In this document: piece by piece, positions 17,223 to 26,218 of the stretch
Numbering within the stretch: the stretch's first letter is position 1
How the letters are laid out: each line of letters starts with the position of its first letter
The notes under the pieces: generated by a model
Seen by the model: only the letters and a program-made list of their open reading frames with translations
Databases searched by the model: none
What the model was told of the DNA's origin: nothing
Translations under genes and position numbers: made by a program
From: Burkholderiales bacterium
Lineage (GTDB): Bacteria > Pseudomonadota > Gammaproteobacteria > Burkholderiales > Casimicrobiaceae
Direction: 5' to 3'
NCBI GenBank assembly: GCA_025927765.1
Contig: JAICKU010000026.1
Location: forward strand, 1-43,288
DNA: 43,288 bases

Positions 17223-17934
17223 TGGAACCGGCGCGACCAAGGACCGCATCCTCGACACGGCGGAGTCGCTCTTCATGGAGCACGGCTTCGAGGCGACGAC
17301 ACTGCGCGCGCTGACGTCGGCGGCGGGCGTCAACCTCGCCGCGGTCAACTATCACTTCGGCTCGAAGGAAGAGCTTTTCGAAGCCGTGCTGACGCGACGG
17401 CTCGACCCGATGAACCAGGCGCGCGTCGAATTGCTGGGCCGCTTCGAAGCGGACGCGTCGCCCAGGCCGCTCGACAGCGAGCGCATCCTCGCGGCGCTCC
17501 TGATCCCGGCGCTCGGCCTCGCCCGCGATCGCGAGCGCGGCGGCAAGGACTTCCTGCGACTCCTCGGGCGCGCCTATGCGGATCCCGCGCCCTTCATCCG
17601 CCACTTCCTGTCGGAGCAGTACCGCCCGATGATCGTGCGCTTCAAGGCCGCGTTCGCGCGCGCGCTGCCGCAGCTGCCGCCGAAGGAGCTGTCGTGGCGG
17701 CTGCACTTCATCATGGGCGCGCTCTCGTACACGCTCGCCGGGACCGACGCGCTGAAGCTCATCGCGGAGCTCGCCCCCAACGAAAGCGCCGACGACGAAG
17801 TTCTGCTGCGACGGCTTGCGCCGTTCCTGCTCGCCGGGCTCACGGCACCGTTGCCGCCCGCCGACACCGTCGCACGAAGGCGCGAAGCGTCGCCGCGCGC
17901 GCTCGCGACCGTCGCCGCAAGGAGCGCACGATGA
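17212..17934 (+). CDS. TetR/AcrR-family regulator of the fatty-acid operon
   Basis: 240 residues with an N-terminal TetR helix-turn-helix (TKDRILDTAESLFMEHGF, then LRALTSAAGVNLAAVNYHFGSKEELF, about 7-55). A helical ligand-binding domain follows, with an AefR/CerR-like C-terminal region. It heads an operon of beta-oxidation genes and overlaps fadE by ATGA, so it probably senses an acyl-CoA or fatty acid and represses the operon. The ligand is inferred from context, not sequence. ATG 17212 and ATG 17218 are both possible starts; the operator-like palindrome covers both. Confidence 0.92.
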   Translation: MRMNGTGATKDRILDTAESLFMEHGFEATTLRALTSAAGVNLAAVNYHFGSKEELFEAVLTRRLDPMNQARVELLGRFEADASPRPLDSERILAALLIPALGLARDRERGGKDFLRLLGRAYADPAPFIRHFLSEQYRPMIVRFKAAFARALPQLPPKELSWRLHFIMGALSYTLAGTDALKLIAELAPNESADDEVLLRRLAPFLLAGLTAPLPPADTVARRREASPRALATVAARSAR

Positions 17935-20420
17935 ATCTCCTCGTCATCTGGTTGTGTGCGCTCGCCGCGTTCGCGATCCTGCTCGCGCTGCCGTTCGTCG
18001 TGGCGCCGCTGCGCCGTATCCTCGTGAGCCGGCCGCTCCTCGTGCGCTTCCGGCAGGTGATGCCGCGCATGTCGGAAACCGAGCGCGATGCGCTCGAAGC
18101 CGGCACGGTGAGCTGGGACGGCGAGCTCTTCTCGGGACGTCCGGCATGGTCGCAGCTCTTCGCGATCGCGCCCACGAAGCTCACGCCCGACGAGCAGCAC
18201 TTCCTCGACCACGAAGTCGAGACGCTCTGCGCGATGGTGTCAGATTGGGAGACCACCGCCGTCTACCGCGACCTGCCGCCGCATGTCTGGCGCTACATCC
18301 GCGAGCGCGGCTTCCTCGGCATGATCATTCCGAAGGAATACGGCGGCCTCGGCTTTTCCGCCTACGCGCATTCGCAGGTCGTCACCAAGCTTTCGACGCG
18401 CTGCGCGAGCGTCGCCGTCACCGTGCTCGTGCCGAACTCGCTCGGGCCGGGCGAGCTGCTGCTGCATTACGGCACCGACACGCAAAAGCAGCATTACCTG
18501 CCGCGCCTCGCGCAAGGCGTGGACATTCCGTGCTTCGCGCTCACGAACCCGAACGCAGGCTCCGACGCTGCGTCGATTCCCGACTACGGCGTCGTCTGCC
18601 ACGGCGAGCACGAGGGCAAGCGCGTACTGGGCCTGCGTGTGACGTGGGACAAGCGCTACATCACGCTCGGGCCCGTTGCGACGCTCCTCGGCCTCGCGTT
18701 TCGCGCGTACGACCCCGAGCACCTCGTCGGCGATCGCGACGATCTCGGCATCACGTGCGCGCTGATTCCCACGTCGCATCCGGGCGTCGAGATCGGTCGG
18801 CGTCACATGCCGCTCAACGCGGTATTCCAGAACGGGCCCAATCGCGGCCGCGACGTGTTCATCCCGATCGATGGGGTGATCGGCGGTGCGCCGATGCTCG
18901 GCAAGGGCTGGCGCATGCTGATGGAATGCCTCGCCGCGGGCCGCGGCATTTCGTTGCCGTCGTCGAACACGGGCATGGCGAAGCTCGCGGTGCGCAGCAC
19001 CGGCGCGTATGCGCGCGTGCGGCGCCAATTCAAGCTGCCGATCGGCCGTTTCGAAGGCGTCGAGGAAGCGCTTGCGCGCATGGGCGGCAACCTCTACGCG
19101 ATGGACGCGACGCGCATGCTGACCGCGTCGCTCGTCGACCGCGGCGAGAAGCCGTCGGTGCTCTCGGGCATCGCAAAGCTGCACATCACCGAGCGCAGCC
19201 GCGAGGTCGTCAACGACGCGATGGACATCGCGGGCGGCAAGGGCATCTGCATGGGGCCGTCGAATTTCATCGGCGCCGCGTACATGCAGATTCCGGTGTC
19301 GATCACCGTCGAGGGCGCGAACATCCTGACGCGCAGCCTCATCGTGTTCGGCCAGGGCGCGGTGCGCTGCCATCCCTACGTGCTGCGCGAGATGGCGGCG
19401 ACGCAGGAACGCAATCGCGCGAAGGCGCTGCACGATTTCGACGCCGCGCTGTTCGGGCATCTGCGCTTCGCCGCACGCAATTTCTTACGCACGCTCGCGC
19501 TCGGCATGACCGGCTCGCACTTCGCGCGCGTCGACGCCGACGTCGCGCCGCAGATGCGTCGCTACTACCAGCAGATGACGCGACTGTCGTCGGCGCTCGC
19601 GCTCACGGCCGACGTCGCGATGGCGAGCCTCGGCGGCGCGCTCAAGCGCAAGGAGAAGATCTCCGCGCGTCTTGGTGACGTGCTGTCGGCGCTCTACCTC
19701 TGTTCCGCGACGCTCTGGCGCTACGAGCGCGACGGCCGGCCGCAGGACGACGCCCCGTTCGTGCACTACGCGGTGCGCGACGCGACGTACAAGGCGCAGA
19801 GCGCGCTCGAAGGCGTGATCGACAACTTCCCGAACCCGCTGCTCGGCGCGCTGATGCGCCGTGTCGTGTTCCCGCTCGGCCGGCCGTATGTCGTCCCGGT
19901 CGATTCGCTCGGCCACGAGGTGGCGAAGCGACTGATCGAGCCCGGCGCTGCACGCGATCGCCTCACGCAGAACACGTTCATCGGCGCCGACGACGAGCCG
20001 ATGGGATTGCTCGAGCGCGCGCTTGCGGCGACGCTCGTCGCCGAACCGGTCGAGCGGCGCATCGCCGACGCCGTTCGCAGCGGCGCGCTCGACGCGACGC
20101 TGGCGCCGGGCGAGGGTGCGGCGGAACTCGCGGCGCGCGCGACGACTCGCGGCATCATCACGGCCTACGAAGCCGCGGCGCTCGAACGCCACCGCACGCT
20201 CGTCGCGGCCGTCGTGCGCGTCGACGATTTCCCGCAGGATCTCGGTGCGTCGCTGCTGCGTCCCGTCACCACGCGCGCGGGCGAGCCGCTGACCCCCCAG
20301 GTGGCGTGTCGCGACGCCGCGCCCCTATCCTCGACCGCCATGGCCGAGGCCGCGAACGAAACCGCGTCGTCCCCCAATGCCATCGCGCCCGCGCGTGCGA
20401 CGGCCGGACTTGCACGATGA
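17931..20420 (+). CDS. fadE: Acyl-CoA dehydrogenase, FadE type
   Basis: 829 residues, close to E. coli FadE (814). Two hydrophobic helices occupy residues 1-35, the acyl-CoA dehydrogenase domains follow (WRYIRERGFLGMIIPKEYGGLGFSAYAHSQ; ALTNPNAGSDAASIPDYG), and a FadE-specific C-terminal domain ends the protein. A conserved VEGANILTR segment (Glu461) lies in the helical domain. The enzyme makes trans-2-enoyl-CoA from acyl-CoA, passing electrons to ETF. ATG at 17931 overlaps the TetR stop and has AAGGAG upstream. The last ~50 residues are Ala/Thr-rich and look poorly conserved. Confidence 0.95.
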   Translation: MNLLVIWLCALAAFAILLALPFVVAPLRRILVSRPLLVRFRQVMPRMSETERDALEAGTVSWDGELFSGRPAWSQLFAIAPTKLTPDEQHFLDHEVETLCAMVSDWETTAVYRDLPPHVWRYIRERGFLGMIIPKEYGGLGFSAYAHSQVVTKLSTRCASVAVTVLVPNSLGPGELLLHYGTDTQKQHYLPRLAQGVDIPCFALTNPNAGSDAASIPDYGVVCHGEHEGKRVLGLRVTWDKRYITLGPVATLLGLAFRAYDPEHLVGDRDDLGITCALIPTSHPGVEIGRRHMPLNAVFQNGPNRGRDVFIPIDGVIGGAPMLGKGWRMLMECLAAGRGISLPSSNTGMAKLAVRSTGAYARVRRQFKLPIGRFEGVEEALARMGGNLYAMDATRMLTASLVDRGEKPSVLSGIAKLHITERSREVVNDAMDIAGGKGICMGPSNFIGAAYMQIPVSITVEGANILTRSLIVFGQGAVRCHPYVLREMAATQERNRAKALHDFDAALFGHLRFAARNFLRTLALGMTGSHFARVDADVAPQMRRYYQQMTRLSSALALTADVAMASLGGALKRKEKISARLGDVLSALYLCSATLWRYERDGRPQDDAPFVHYAVRDATYKAQSALEGVIDNFPNPLLGALMRRVVFPLGRPYVVPVDSLGHEVAKRLIEPGAARDRLTQNTFIGADDEPMGLLERALAATLVAEPVERRIADAVRSGALDATLAPGEGAAELAARATTRGIITAYEAAALERHRTLVAAVVRVDDFPQDLGASLLRPVTTRAGEPLTPQVACRDAAPLSSTAMAEAANETASSPNAIAPARATAGLAR

Positions 20421-21706
20421 AATCGCCCATCTACGTCATCGACGGCGCGCGCACGCCGTTCCTCAAGGCGCGCAACCGTCCCGGGCCTTTCGCGGCGTCG
20501 GACCTTGCCAGCGCCGCCGGACGCGCGCTGCTGCTGCGCCAGCCCATTCAACCGACCGAGCTCGACGAGGTGATCCTCGGCTGCGCGATTCCTTCCGTCG
20601 ACGAGGTCAACATCGGCCGGGTCGTCGCGCTGCGCATGGGTTGTGGCCACAAGGTCCCCGGCTGGACGGTGATGCGCAACTGCGCGTCGGGCATGCAGGC
20701 GCTCGATTCGGCAATCGACTCGATGCGCGCGGGACGCTCGCAGCTCGTGCTCGCCGGCGGCGTCGATGCGCTGTCGCGGGCGCCGTTGCTCGTATCCGAC
20801 GCGATGGTCGCGTGGCTGTCGAAGTGGTACGCGGCGAAGGGCGTCGGCAAGCGCGCAGCGCTCGTCACCGAATTGCGCCTGCGGCATCTCGCGCCGGTGA
20901 TCGCCCTGATGCGCGGCCTCACCGATCCCATCGTGGGCCTGATGATGGGGCAGACCGCGGAGAACCTCGCGTATCGCTTTGGCATCACGCGTGCCGACAT
21001 GGACGCGTACGCCGCGACGAGCCACGAACGCGCGCTCGCCGCGCAGCGCGAAGGCCGCCTCGCGCACGAGGTCGTGCCGCTGTACGACACCTCGGGACAC
21101 GTGTACGTCGCCGACGACGGCGTGCGCGAGGATTCGACGCCTGCGAATCTTGCCAAGCTGAAGCCGTTCTTCGATCGCAAGTACGGCAACGTGACCGCCG
21201 GCAACAGCTCGCAGGTCACCGATGGCGCCGCGTGGCTGTTGCTTGCGACGGAGGAAGCCGTGGCGCGCCATGGCCTCGTGCCCAAGGGACGCATCGTCGA
21301 TTCGCAGTGGGCGGCGCTCGATCCCGCGCAAATGGGCCTCGGTCCCGTCTACGCGACGGCACCGCTTCTTGCGCGCCACAACATCGGGCTCGCCGACGTC
21401 GACGCGTGGGAGATCAACGAAGCGTTCGCCGCGCAGGTGCTCGCGTGCCTGCGCGCGTTCGCCGACGATGCGTTCTGTCGCGACGAGCTCGGGCTGCCGC
21501 AGGCGCTCGGCACGATCGACCCGAATGCGTTGAACGTCGATGGCGGCGCGATCGCGATCGGCCACCCGGTGGGTGCGTCGGGCGCGCGCATCGTGCTGCA
21601 TCTCCTCGACGTGCTCGAGCGGCGCAACGGCAAGCGTGGCGTCGCGGCGATCTGCATCGGCGGCGGGCAGGGCGGGGCGATGCTCGTCGAAAGGACGGCG
21701 TCGTGA
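20417..21706 (+). CDS. fadA: Acetyl-CoA acyltransferase (thiolase), FadA/FadI type
   Basis: 429 residues of the thiolase family; it cleaves 3-ketoacyl-CoA to acetyl-CoA and a shortened acyl-CoA. The nucleophile Cys89 is in RNCASGMQAL, His383 in GHPVGASGAR, and the second catalytic Cys413 in CIGGGQGG; NEAFAAQ is also present. The ATG at 20417 overlaps the fadE stop (ATGA). The next gene overlaps its stop as GTGA and encodes its usual partner, so the two probably form the alpha/beta multienzyme complex. Confidence 0.95.
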   Translation: MKSPIYVIDGARTPFLKARNRPGPFAASDLASAAGRALLLRQPIQPTELDEVILGCAIPSVDEVNIGRVVALRMGCGHKVPGWTVMRNCASGMQALDSAIDSMRAGRSQLVLAGGVDALSRAPLLVSDAMVAWLSKWYAAKGVGKRAALVTELRLRHLAPVIALMRGLTDPIVGLMMGQTAENLAYRFGITRADMDAYAATSHERALAAQREGRLAHEVVPLYDTSGHVYVADDGVREDSTPANLAKLKPFFDRKYGNVTAGNSSQVTDGAAWLLLATEEAVARHGLVPKGRIVDSQWAALDPAQMGLGPVYATAPLLARHNIGLADVDAWEINEAFAAQVLACLRAFADDAFCRDELGLPQALGTIDPNALNVDGGAIAIGHPVGASGARIVLHLLDVLERRNGKRGVAAICIGGGQGGAMLVERTAS

Positions 21707-23622
21707 AGCACTGGACGCTCGCGCGCGACGCCGATGGCATCGCGTGGCTCACGTTCGACAAGGCCGATGCGACGACGAACACGCTGTCGCGCGAAGCGCT
21801 TGCCGAGTTGAACGAAGCGCTCGACGAGCTCGAGCGCAACGCGCCGCGCGGCCTCGTCATTCGCTCGGGTAAGGCGAATGGCTTCATTGCCGGCGCCGAC
21901 GTCACCGAATTCAGCGAGATCCACGATGCCGCGGGCGTGCGCGAGATCCTCTCGCGCGGGCTCGCCACGTTCGATCGCGTCGCGCGTACGTCGTATCCGA
22001 CGCTCGCGCTCATTCGCGGCTATTGCCTCGGCGGGGGGCTCGAACTCGCGCTCGCGTGCCGTTATCGCGTGGTCGTCGACGAGCCGTCGACGCGGCTCGG
22101 CCTGCCGGAAGTGATGCTCGGCATCCTGCCCGGATGGGGCGGCGTCGCGCGCCTGCCCGCGCTGATCGGCGCGCCGGCGGCGCTCGACATGATGCTCACC
22201 GGCAAGACGGTCGACGCGCGCAAGGCGAAGCGTCTCGGCCTCGCCGACGAATGTGTGCCGCCGCGCATCATGGACAACACGGCGCGCGGCATGCTGCGCA
22301 CGCTGCCGCCGCGACGCAGGCTATCGTTCCCGCTGTCGCTCACGCAGGCGCCGCTCGCACGGCGCTACATCGCGCAGAATGCGCGCAAGCGCGTGGCGAA
22401 GCGCGCGCGGCGCGAGCACTATCCGGCGCCGTATACGATCATCGACCTGTGGGAGCGTTTCGACGGCCAGCCGCTGGCGCCGGCCGCGGGCGATCCGGCG
22501 TCGATCGAAACGCTGTTCGCGACGCCGACCGCAACGAACCTGATTCGCGTGTTTCACCTGCAGGAACGGTTGAAGGCGCTCGGCAAGGAAGCGGAGGCGG
22601 ACATTGCGCACGTGCACGTCGTGGGCGCAGGGACGATGGGCGGCGACATCGCCGCCTGGTGCGCATTGCGCGGCTTCACCGTCACGCTGCAGGACCAGGC
22701 GCCGGCGCGCATTGCGCCCGCGATCGAGCGTGCCGCGAAGCTCTATCGCGATCGCCTGCGCGATCCGCGCCGGGTGCGCGACGCGCTCGATCGCCTCGTG
22801 CCCGACGTCGCCGGCAACGGGGTGGCGCGCGCCGACGTGATCATCGAGGCCATCTTCGAGAACGAAGACGCGAAACGCGCGCTCTTCGCGGCGCTCGCGG
22901 CGAAGGCGAAGCCGTCGGCGATCCTCGCCACCAACACGTCGTCGATCCCGCTCGAGACGATCGCGACGGCGCTCCGCGATCCGTCGCGCCTCATCGGCCT
23001 GCATTTCTTCAACCCCGTCGCGCGAATGATGCTCGTCGAAGTCGTGGCGGGACAGGACAGTGATGCGCGCGAGCTCGCGCGCGGCGCGGCGTTCGTGCGC
23101 GCGATCGACAAGCTGCCGCTGCCGGTGAAGAGCGCACCGGGCTTTCTCGTCAATCGCGTGCTCGCACCGTACCTGATGACCGCGATGCGCGCCGTCGACG
23201 AAGGCGTTGCGCCGGAGGCGGTCGACGAAGCCGCCGTGGCGTTCGGCATGCCGATGGGGCCGATCGAGCTCGCCGATACGGTCGGCCTCGACATCTGCCT
23301 CGCCGTCGGCCGCATGCTCGGGGGCGACGGCGAAGCGCCGCGCCGCCTCGCATCGCTCGTCGAAGGCGGCAACCTCGGCAAGAAGACGGGTCGCGGCTTC
23401 TACACGTGGGTCGATGGACGCGCGCAGAAGAACGCCAACGTCACCGTGCCCGCCGGCCTCGGCGCGCGCCTCGTCGATCCGCTCGTCGCTGAAGCGAAGC
23501 GCGCGCTCGACGAGGGCATCGTGAGCGATTCCGATCTCGTCGATGCCGGTGCGATCTTCGGAGCGGGCTTTGCACCGTTTCGCGGCGGGCCGTTGCATTA
23601 TGCGAAGGTCCCCGCCGCATGA
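21703..23622 (+). CDS. fadB: Enoyl-CoA hydratase / 3-hydroxyacyl-CoA dehydrogenase, FadB/FadJ type
   Basis: 639 residues, somewhat shorter than E. coli FadB (729). The N-terminal crotonase domain has both hydratase glutamates: Glu114 in GYCLGGGLELALA and Glu136 in GLPEVMLGILPGWGG. The NAD-binding domain starts at VGAGTMGG (307-314). ATNTSSIPLE and the dehydrogenase catalytic His in GLHFFNPV follow, then a C-terminal helical domain ending AGFAPFRGGPL. It hydrates enoyl-CoA and oxidises the product. The start is GTG 21703, overlapping the thiolase stop, with AAAGGA upstream. Confidence 0.95.
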   Translation: MKHWTLARDADGIAWLTFDKADATTNTLSREALAELNEALDELERNAPRGLVIRSGKANGFIAGADVTEFSEIHDAAGVREILSRGLATFDRVARTSYPTLALIRGYCLGGGLELALACRYRVVVDEPSTRLGLPEVMLGILPGWGGVARLPALIGAPAALDMMLTGKTVDARKAKRLGLADECVPPRIMDNTARGMLRTLPPRRRLSFPLSLTQAPLARRYIAQNARKRVAKRARREHYPAPYTIIDLWERFDGQPLAPAAGDPASIETLFATPTATNLIRVFHLQERLKALGKEAEADIAHVHVVGAGTMGGDIAAWCALRGFTVTLQDQAPARIAPAIERAAKLYRDRLRDPRRVRDALDRLVPDVAGNGVARADVIIEAIFENEDAKRALFAALAAKAKPSAILATNTSSIPLETIATALRDPSRLIGLHFFNPVARMMLVEVVAGQDSDARELARGAAFVRAIDKLPLPVKSAPGFLVNRVLAPYLMTAMRAVDEGVAPEAVDEAAVAFGMPMGPIELADTVGLDICLAVGRMLGGDGEAPRRLASLVEGGNLGKKTGRGFYTWVDGRAQKNANVTVPAGLGARLVDPLVAEAKRALDEGIVSDSDLVDAGAIFGAGFAPFRGGPLHYAKVPAA

Positions 23623-25316
23623 ACCGCGTCTGGCTCACGCACTACCCGCCGGGCGTGCCGGCCACGATCGACGAGAACGCCTACGCGTCGGTGCGCGAGG
23701 TGTTCGAGGAGAGCTGCCGCAAGTACGCAGCGCGCCCCGCATTCACGTGCATGGGACGCACGCTGAGCTTCGCCGATCTCGATCAGTTGTCGGCCCGCTT
23801 CGGCGGCTGGCTGCAGAGCATCGGTGCGAAGCCGGGCACGCGCGTCGCGCTGATGATGCCGAACATCCTGCAGTACCCGATCTGCCTGTTCGGCGCGTTG
23901 CGCGCCGGCTGTACGGTCGTCAACGTCAATCCCCTGTACACCGCGCGCGAGCTCGAGGATCAGCTCGTCGATTCCGGCGCCGAGGTGATCGTCGTCGTCG
24001 AGAACTTCGCGCGCACGCTGTCGCAAGTCGTGCCGCGCACGCAACTGCGCCACATCGTCGTCACGTCGATCGGCGAGCTCCTCGCGGTCAAGGGCAGGAT
24101 CGTCGACCTCGTGCTGCGGCGCGTGAAGCGCGTGGTGCCGAAGTGGTCGCTGCCGGGCGCGGTGCGCTTCAGCCATACGCTCAAGGAAGGGCGCAAGCGG
24201 CCGCTCCTGCATGTGCCGATCGGCCAGGACGACCTCGCGTTCCTGCAGTACACGGGCGGCACCACCGGTGCGGCGAAGGGTGCGATGCTCCTGCATCGCA
24301 ACGTCGTCGCGAACATGCTGCAGGCGCGCGCGTGGCTCGCCCCCATGCTCGACGAATCGCGGCGCGAAGTGATCCTGACGCCGCTGCCGCTTTATCACAT
24401 CTTCTCGCTCACCGCGAACTGCCTCGTGTTCATGTCGATCGGCGGCGAGAACGTGCTGATCCCCAATCCGCGCGACCTGCCGCGCTTCATTCGCGAGATG
24501 CGCAAGCATCGCTTCACGGCGATGACCGGCGTCAATACGCTCTTCAATGCGCTGCTCAACCAGCCGGCCTTCCGGCACGTCGACTTTGCCGCGTTTCGCC
24601 TGACGCTGGGTGGCGGCATGGCCGTGCAGGAGGCGGTGGCGAAGCGCTGGAAGGAGGTGACCGGCGTGCCGCTCGTCGAGGCGTACGGCCTTACCGAAAC
24701 CGCGCCCGCGGCGACGATCAACCCGCTCGACCAGGCCGAGTTCAACGGCTCGATCGGGCTGCCGATTCCGTCGACCGACATCGTGCTGCGCGACGAGCAG
24801 GGTCACGACGTCCCGATTGGCGAGGCCGGGGAGATCTGCATCCGCGGCCCGCAGGTGATGGCGGGCTACTGGCAACGCCCGCAGGAAACCGCCGATGCGA
24901 TGACGGCCGACGGCTACTTCAAGAGCGGCGACATCGGCACGGTCGACGAGCGCGGCTACGTGCGCATCGTCGATCGCAAGAAGGACATGATCCTCGTGTC
25001 GGGCTTCAACGTGTATCCGAACGAGATCGAGGGCATCGTCGCGATGCACGAAGGCGTGCTCGAATGCGCGGCGGTCGGCGTGCCCGATCGCAAGTCGGGC
25101 GAGGCGGTGAAGCTCTTCGTGGTGCGTCGCGATCCATTGCTCACGGCGGGCCAGCTCGTGATGCATTGTCGCAAGCACCTCGCGGGCTACAAGTGCCCGC
25201 GCGATGTCGAGTTCCGGACGGAGCTGCCGAAGTCGAACGTGGGCAAGATCCTGAGGCGCACCCTGCGCGATCCAATGCACGACGCGACGCCGCGCGAGCC
25301 GGAGCGGGTGCGATGA
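23619..25316 (+). CDS. fadD: Long-chain fatty-acid-CoA ligase, FadD type
   Basis: 565 residues, matching FadD length (561 in E. coli). The ATP loop YTGGTTGAAKG starts at residue 211, YGLTETAP follows, and the FACS signature GYFKSGDIGTVDERGYV begins near 432, then DRKKDMILVSGFNVYPNEIE and GKILRR near the C-terminus. It activates imported long-chain fatty acids for beta-oxidation at the inner membrane face. The ATG overlaps the fadB stop (ATGA) and its own stop overlaps the thioesterase ATG. Confidence 0.95.
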   Translation: MNRVWLTHYPPGVPATIDENAYASVREVFEESCRKYAARPAFTCMGRTLSFADLDQLSARFGGWLQSIGAKPGTRVALMMPNILQYPICLFGALRAGCTVVNVNPLYTARELEDQLVDSGAEVIVVVENFARTLSQVVPRTQLRHIVVTSIGELLAVKGRIVDLVLRRVKRVVPKWSLPGAVRFSHTLKEGRKRPLLHVPIGQDDLAFLQYTGGTTGAAKGAMLLHRNVVANMLQARAWLAPMLDESRREVILTPLPLYHIFSLTANCLVFMSIGGENVLIPNPRDLPRFIREMRKHRFTAMTGVNTLFNALLNQPAFRHVDFAAFRLTLGGGMAVQEAVAKRWKEVTGVPLVEAYGLTETAPAATINPLDQAEFNGSIGLPIPSTDIVLRDEQGHDVPIGEAGEICIRGPQVMAGYWQRPQETADAMTADGYFKSGDIGTVDERGYVRIVDRKKDMILVSGFNVYPNEIEGIVAMHEGVLECAAVGVPDRKSGEAVKLFVVRRDPLLTAGQLVMHCRKHLAGYKCPRDVEFRTELPKSNVGKILRRTLRDPMHDATPREPERVR

Positions 25317-25792
25317 GTGCCGCCCGGCCGCCGCAAGGCGCGAATCGCGTCCCCTCCGGGGGCAGCGCAGCGGCGAAGCCGCAAGCGTGCGGGGAACACA
25401 CCCATGTGACGCTTCCGCCGGGGATGCCCACGCTGCGTGTGACGCCGATGCCGGCCGACGCGAATTTCCACGGCGACATCTTCGGCGGCTGGATCATGTC
25501 GCAGGTCGATCTCGCCGGCTCGATTCCGGCGTCGCGCCGCGCCCGCGGCCGCGTCGCGACCGTGGCCGTCAACTCGTTCGTGTTCAAGCAGCCCGTGCTG
25601 ATCGGCGACGTCGTGTCGTTCTTCGCGCGGATCGAGAAGACGGGGCGCACGTCGATCACCGTGGACGTCGAGGTGTACGCGCAGCGCAATCCGGGCGAGG
25701 AAGTCACGGTCAAGGTGACGGAAGCGAGCCTGACGTACGTCGCGGTGGGGCCCGACCGCAAGCCGCGCGAGCTGCCGCCGCTCGATACGTAG
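25313..25792 (+). CDS. Acyl-CoA thioesterase, YciA-like hot-dog fold
   Basis: 159 residues. The hot-dog thioesterase core starts near residue 39: ANFHGDIFGGWIMSQVDLAGS contains the conserved acidic residue, and FKQPVLIGDVVSFFA follows. It hydrolyses acyl-CoA to free acid and CoA, and could relieve CoA trapping during beta-oxidation. The first ~38 residues are not part of the fold; residues 13-28 are encoded by a GC-rich repeat-like insertion. The annotated ATG overlaps the fadD stop, as at every other operon junction. GTG at 25406 or ATG at 25424 are alternative starts that would exclude the repeat. Confidence 0.9.
   Translation: MSAARPPQGANRVPSGGSAAAKPQACGEHTHVTLPPGMPTLRVTPMPADANFHGDIFGGWIMSQVDLAGSIPASRRARGRVATVAVNSFVFKQPVLIGDVVSFFARIEKTGRTSITVDVEVYAQRNPGEEVTVKVTEASLTYVAVGPDRKPRELPPLDT
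25349..25395. repeat. Dispersed GC-rich repeat within the thioesterase N-terminus
   Basis: The stretch contains CCCCTCCGGGGGCAGCGCAG and then AAGCGTGCGGGG. It matches the general pattern of a short dispersed repeat familiar in Burkholderiales genomes (CCCC-TCCGGGGGCAGCG...AGCGTG-GGGG). It falls exactly where the protein departs from its family, adding about 16 Ala/Ser/Gly residues. Confidence 0.5.
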
Positions 25793-26218
25793 CGGCGGCA
25801 GCTTCGGGATCGGTCCCAGCGGCGCCGGAATGGCTTCCCCGTCGCCGCCCGCGAACCACGGCACCCGGCGTACTCGGTCGCATCCCAGGCGTCGAACGGA
25901 CGTGCCGATGCGGAAGTCGGCGCCGAAGCTCAGGTTGTCCTGCACGGTGCAGAAGCTGACGTACGACGGATGCGCCGGGTTGCCGGGAGGTCTGGACGCC
26001 CTCCATGTCATCCAGCCCGGCTTCATCGCCCCTCCTTCGATCGAGTGTGTCGGCGCGGCGACACCTTCCGGCGGTCGGTCTTGGTTTTACCGTCACAATC
26101 AACAACTTGCGCGTGGCCTCCGTGTATAGTTGGCCGCAAGGTGACTATGCGGCGCGGCCGCTTTCCGAGCATCCTCCACTCGGGGGATGCGCACACGGCG
26201 GGATCAGGGAGGATTACG
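25793..26218. other. 426-bp intergenic region between the fad operon and the fadL operon
   Basis: No complete gene is seen. On the minus strand the first half (about 25793-26026) has an open frame with strong GC3 bias over 27 codons and a protein-like segment (HPSYVSFCTVQDNLSFGADF), which I do not recognise; it runs on as a shadow into the thioesterase and may be a gene remnant. On the plus strand a TATAGT hexamer at 26125-26130 could be the -10 of the fadL operon, without a clear -35. AGGGAGGA precedes the next ATG. Confidence 0.4.
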
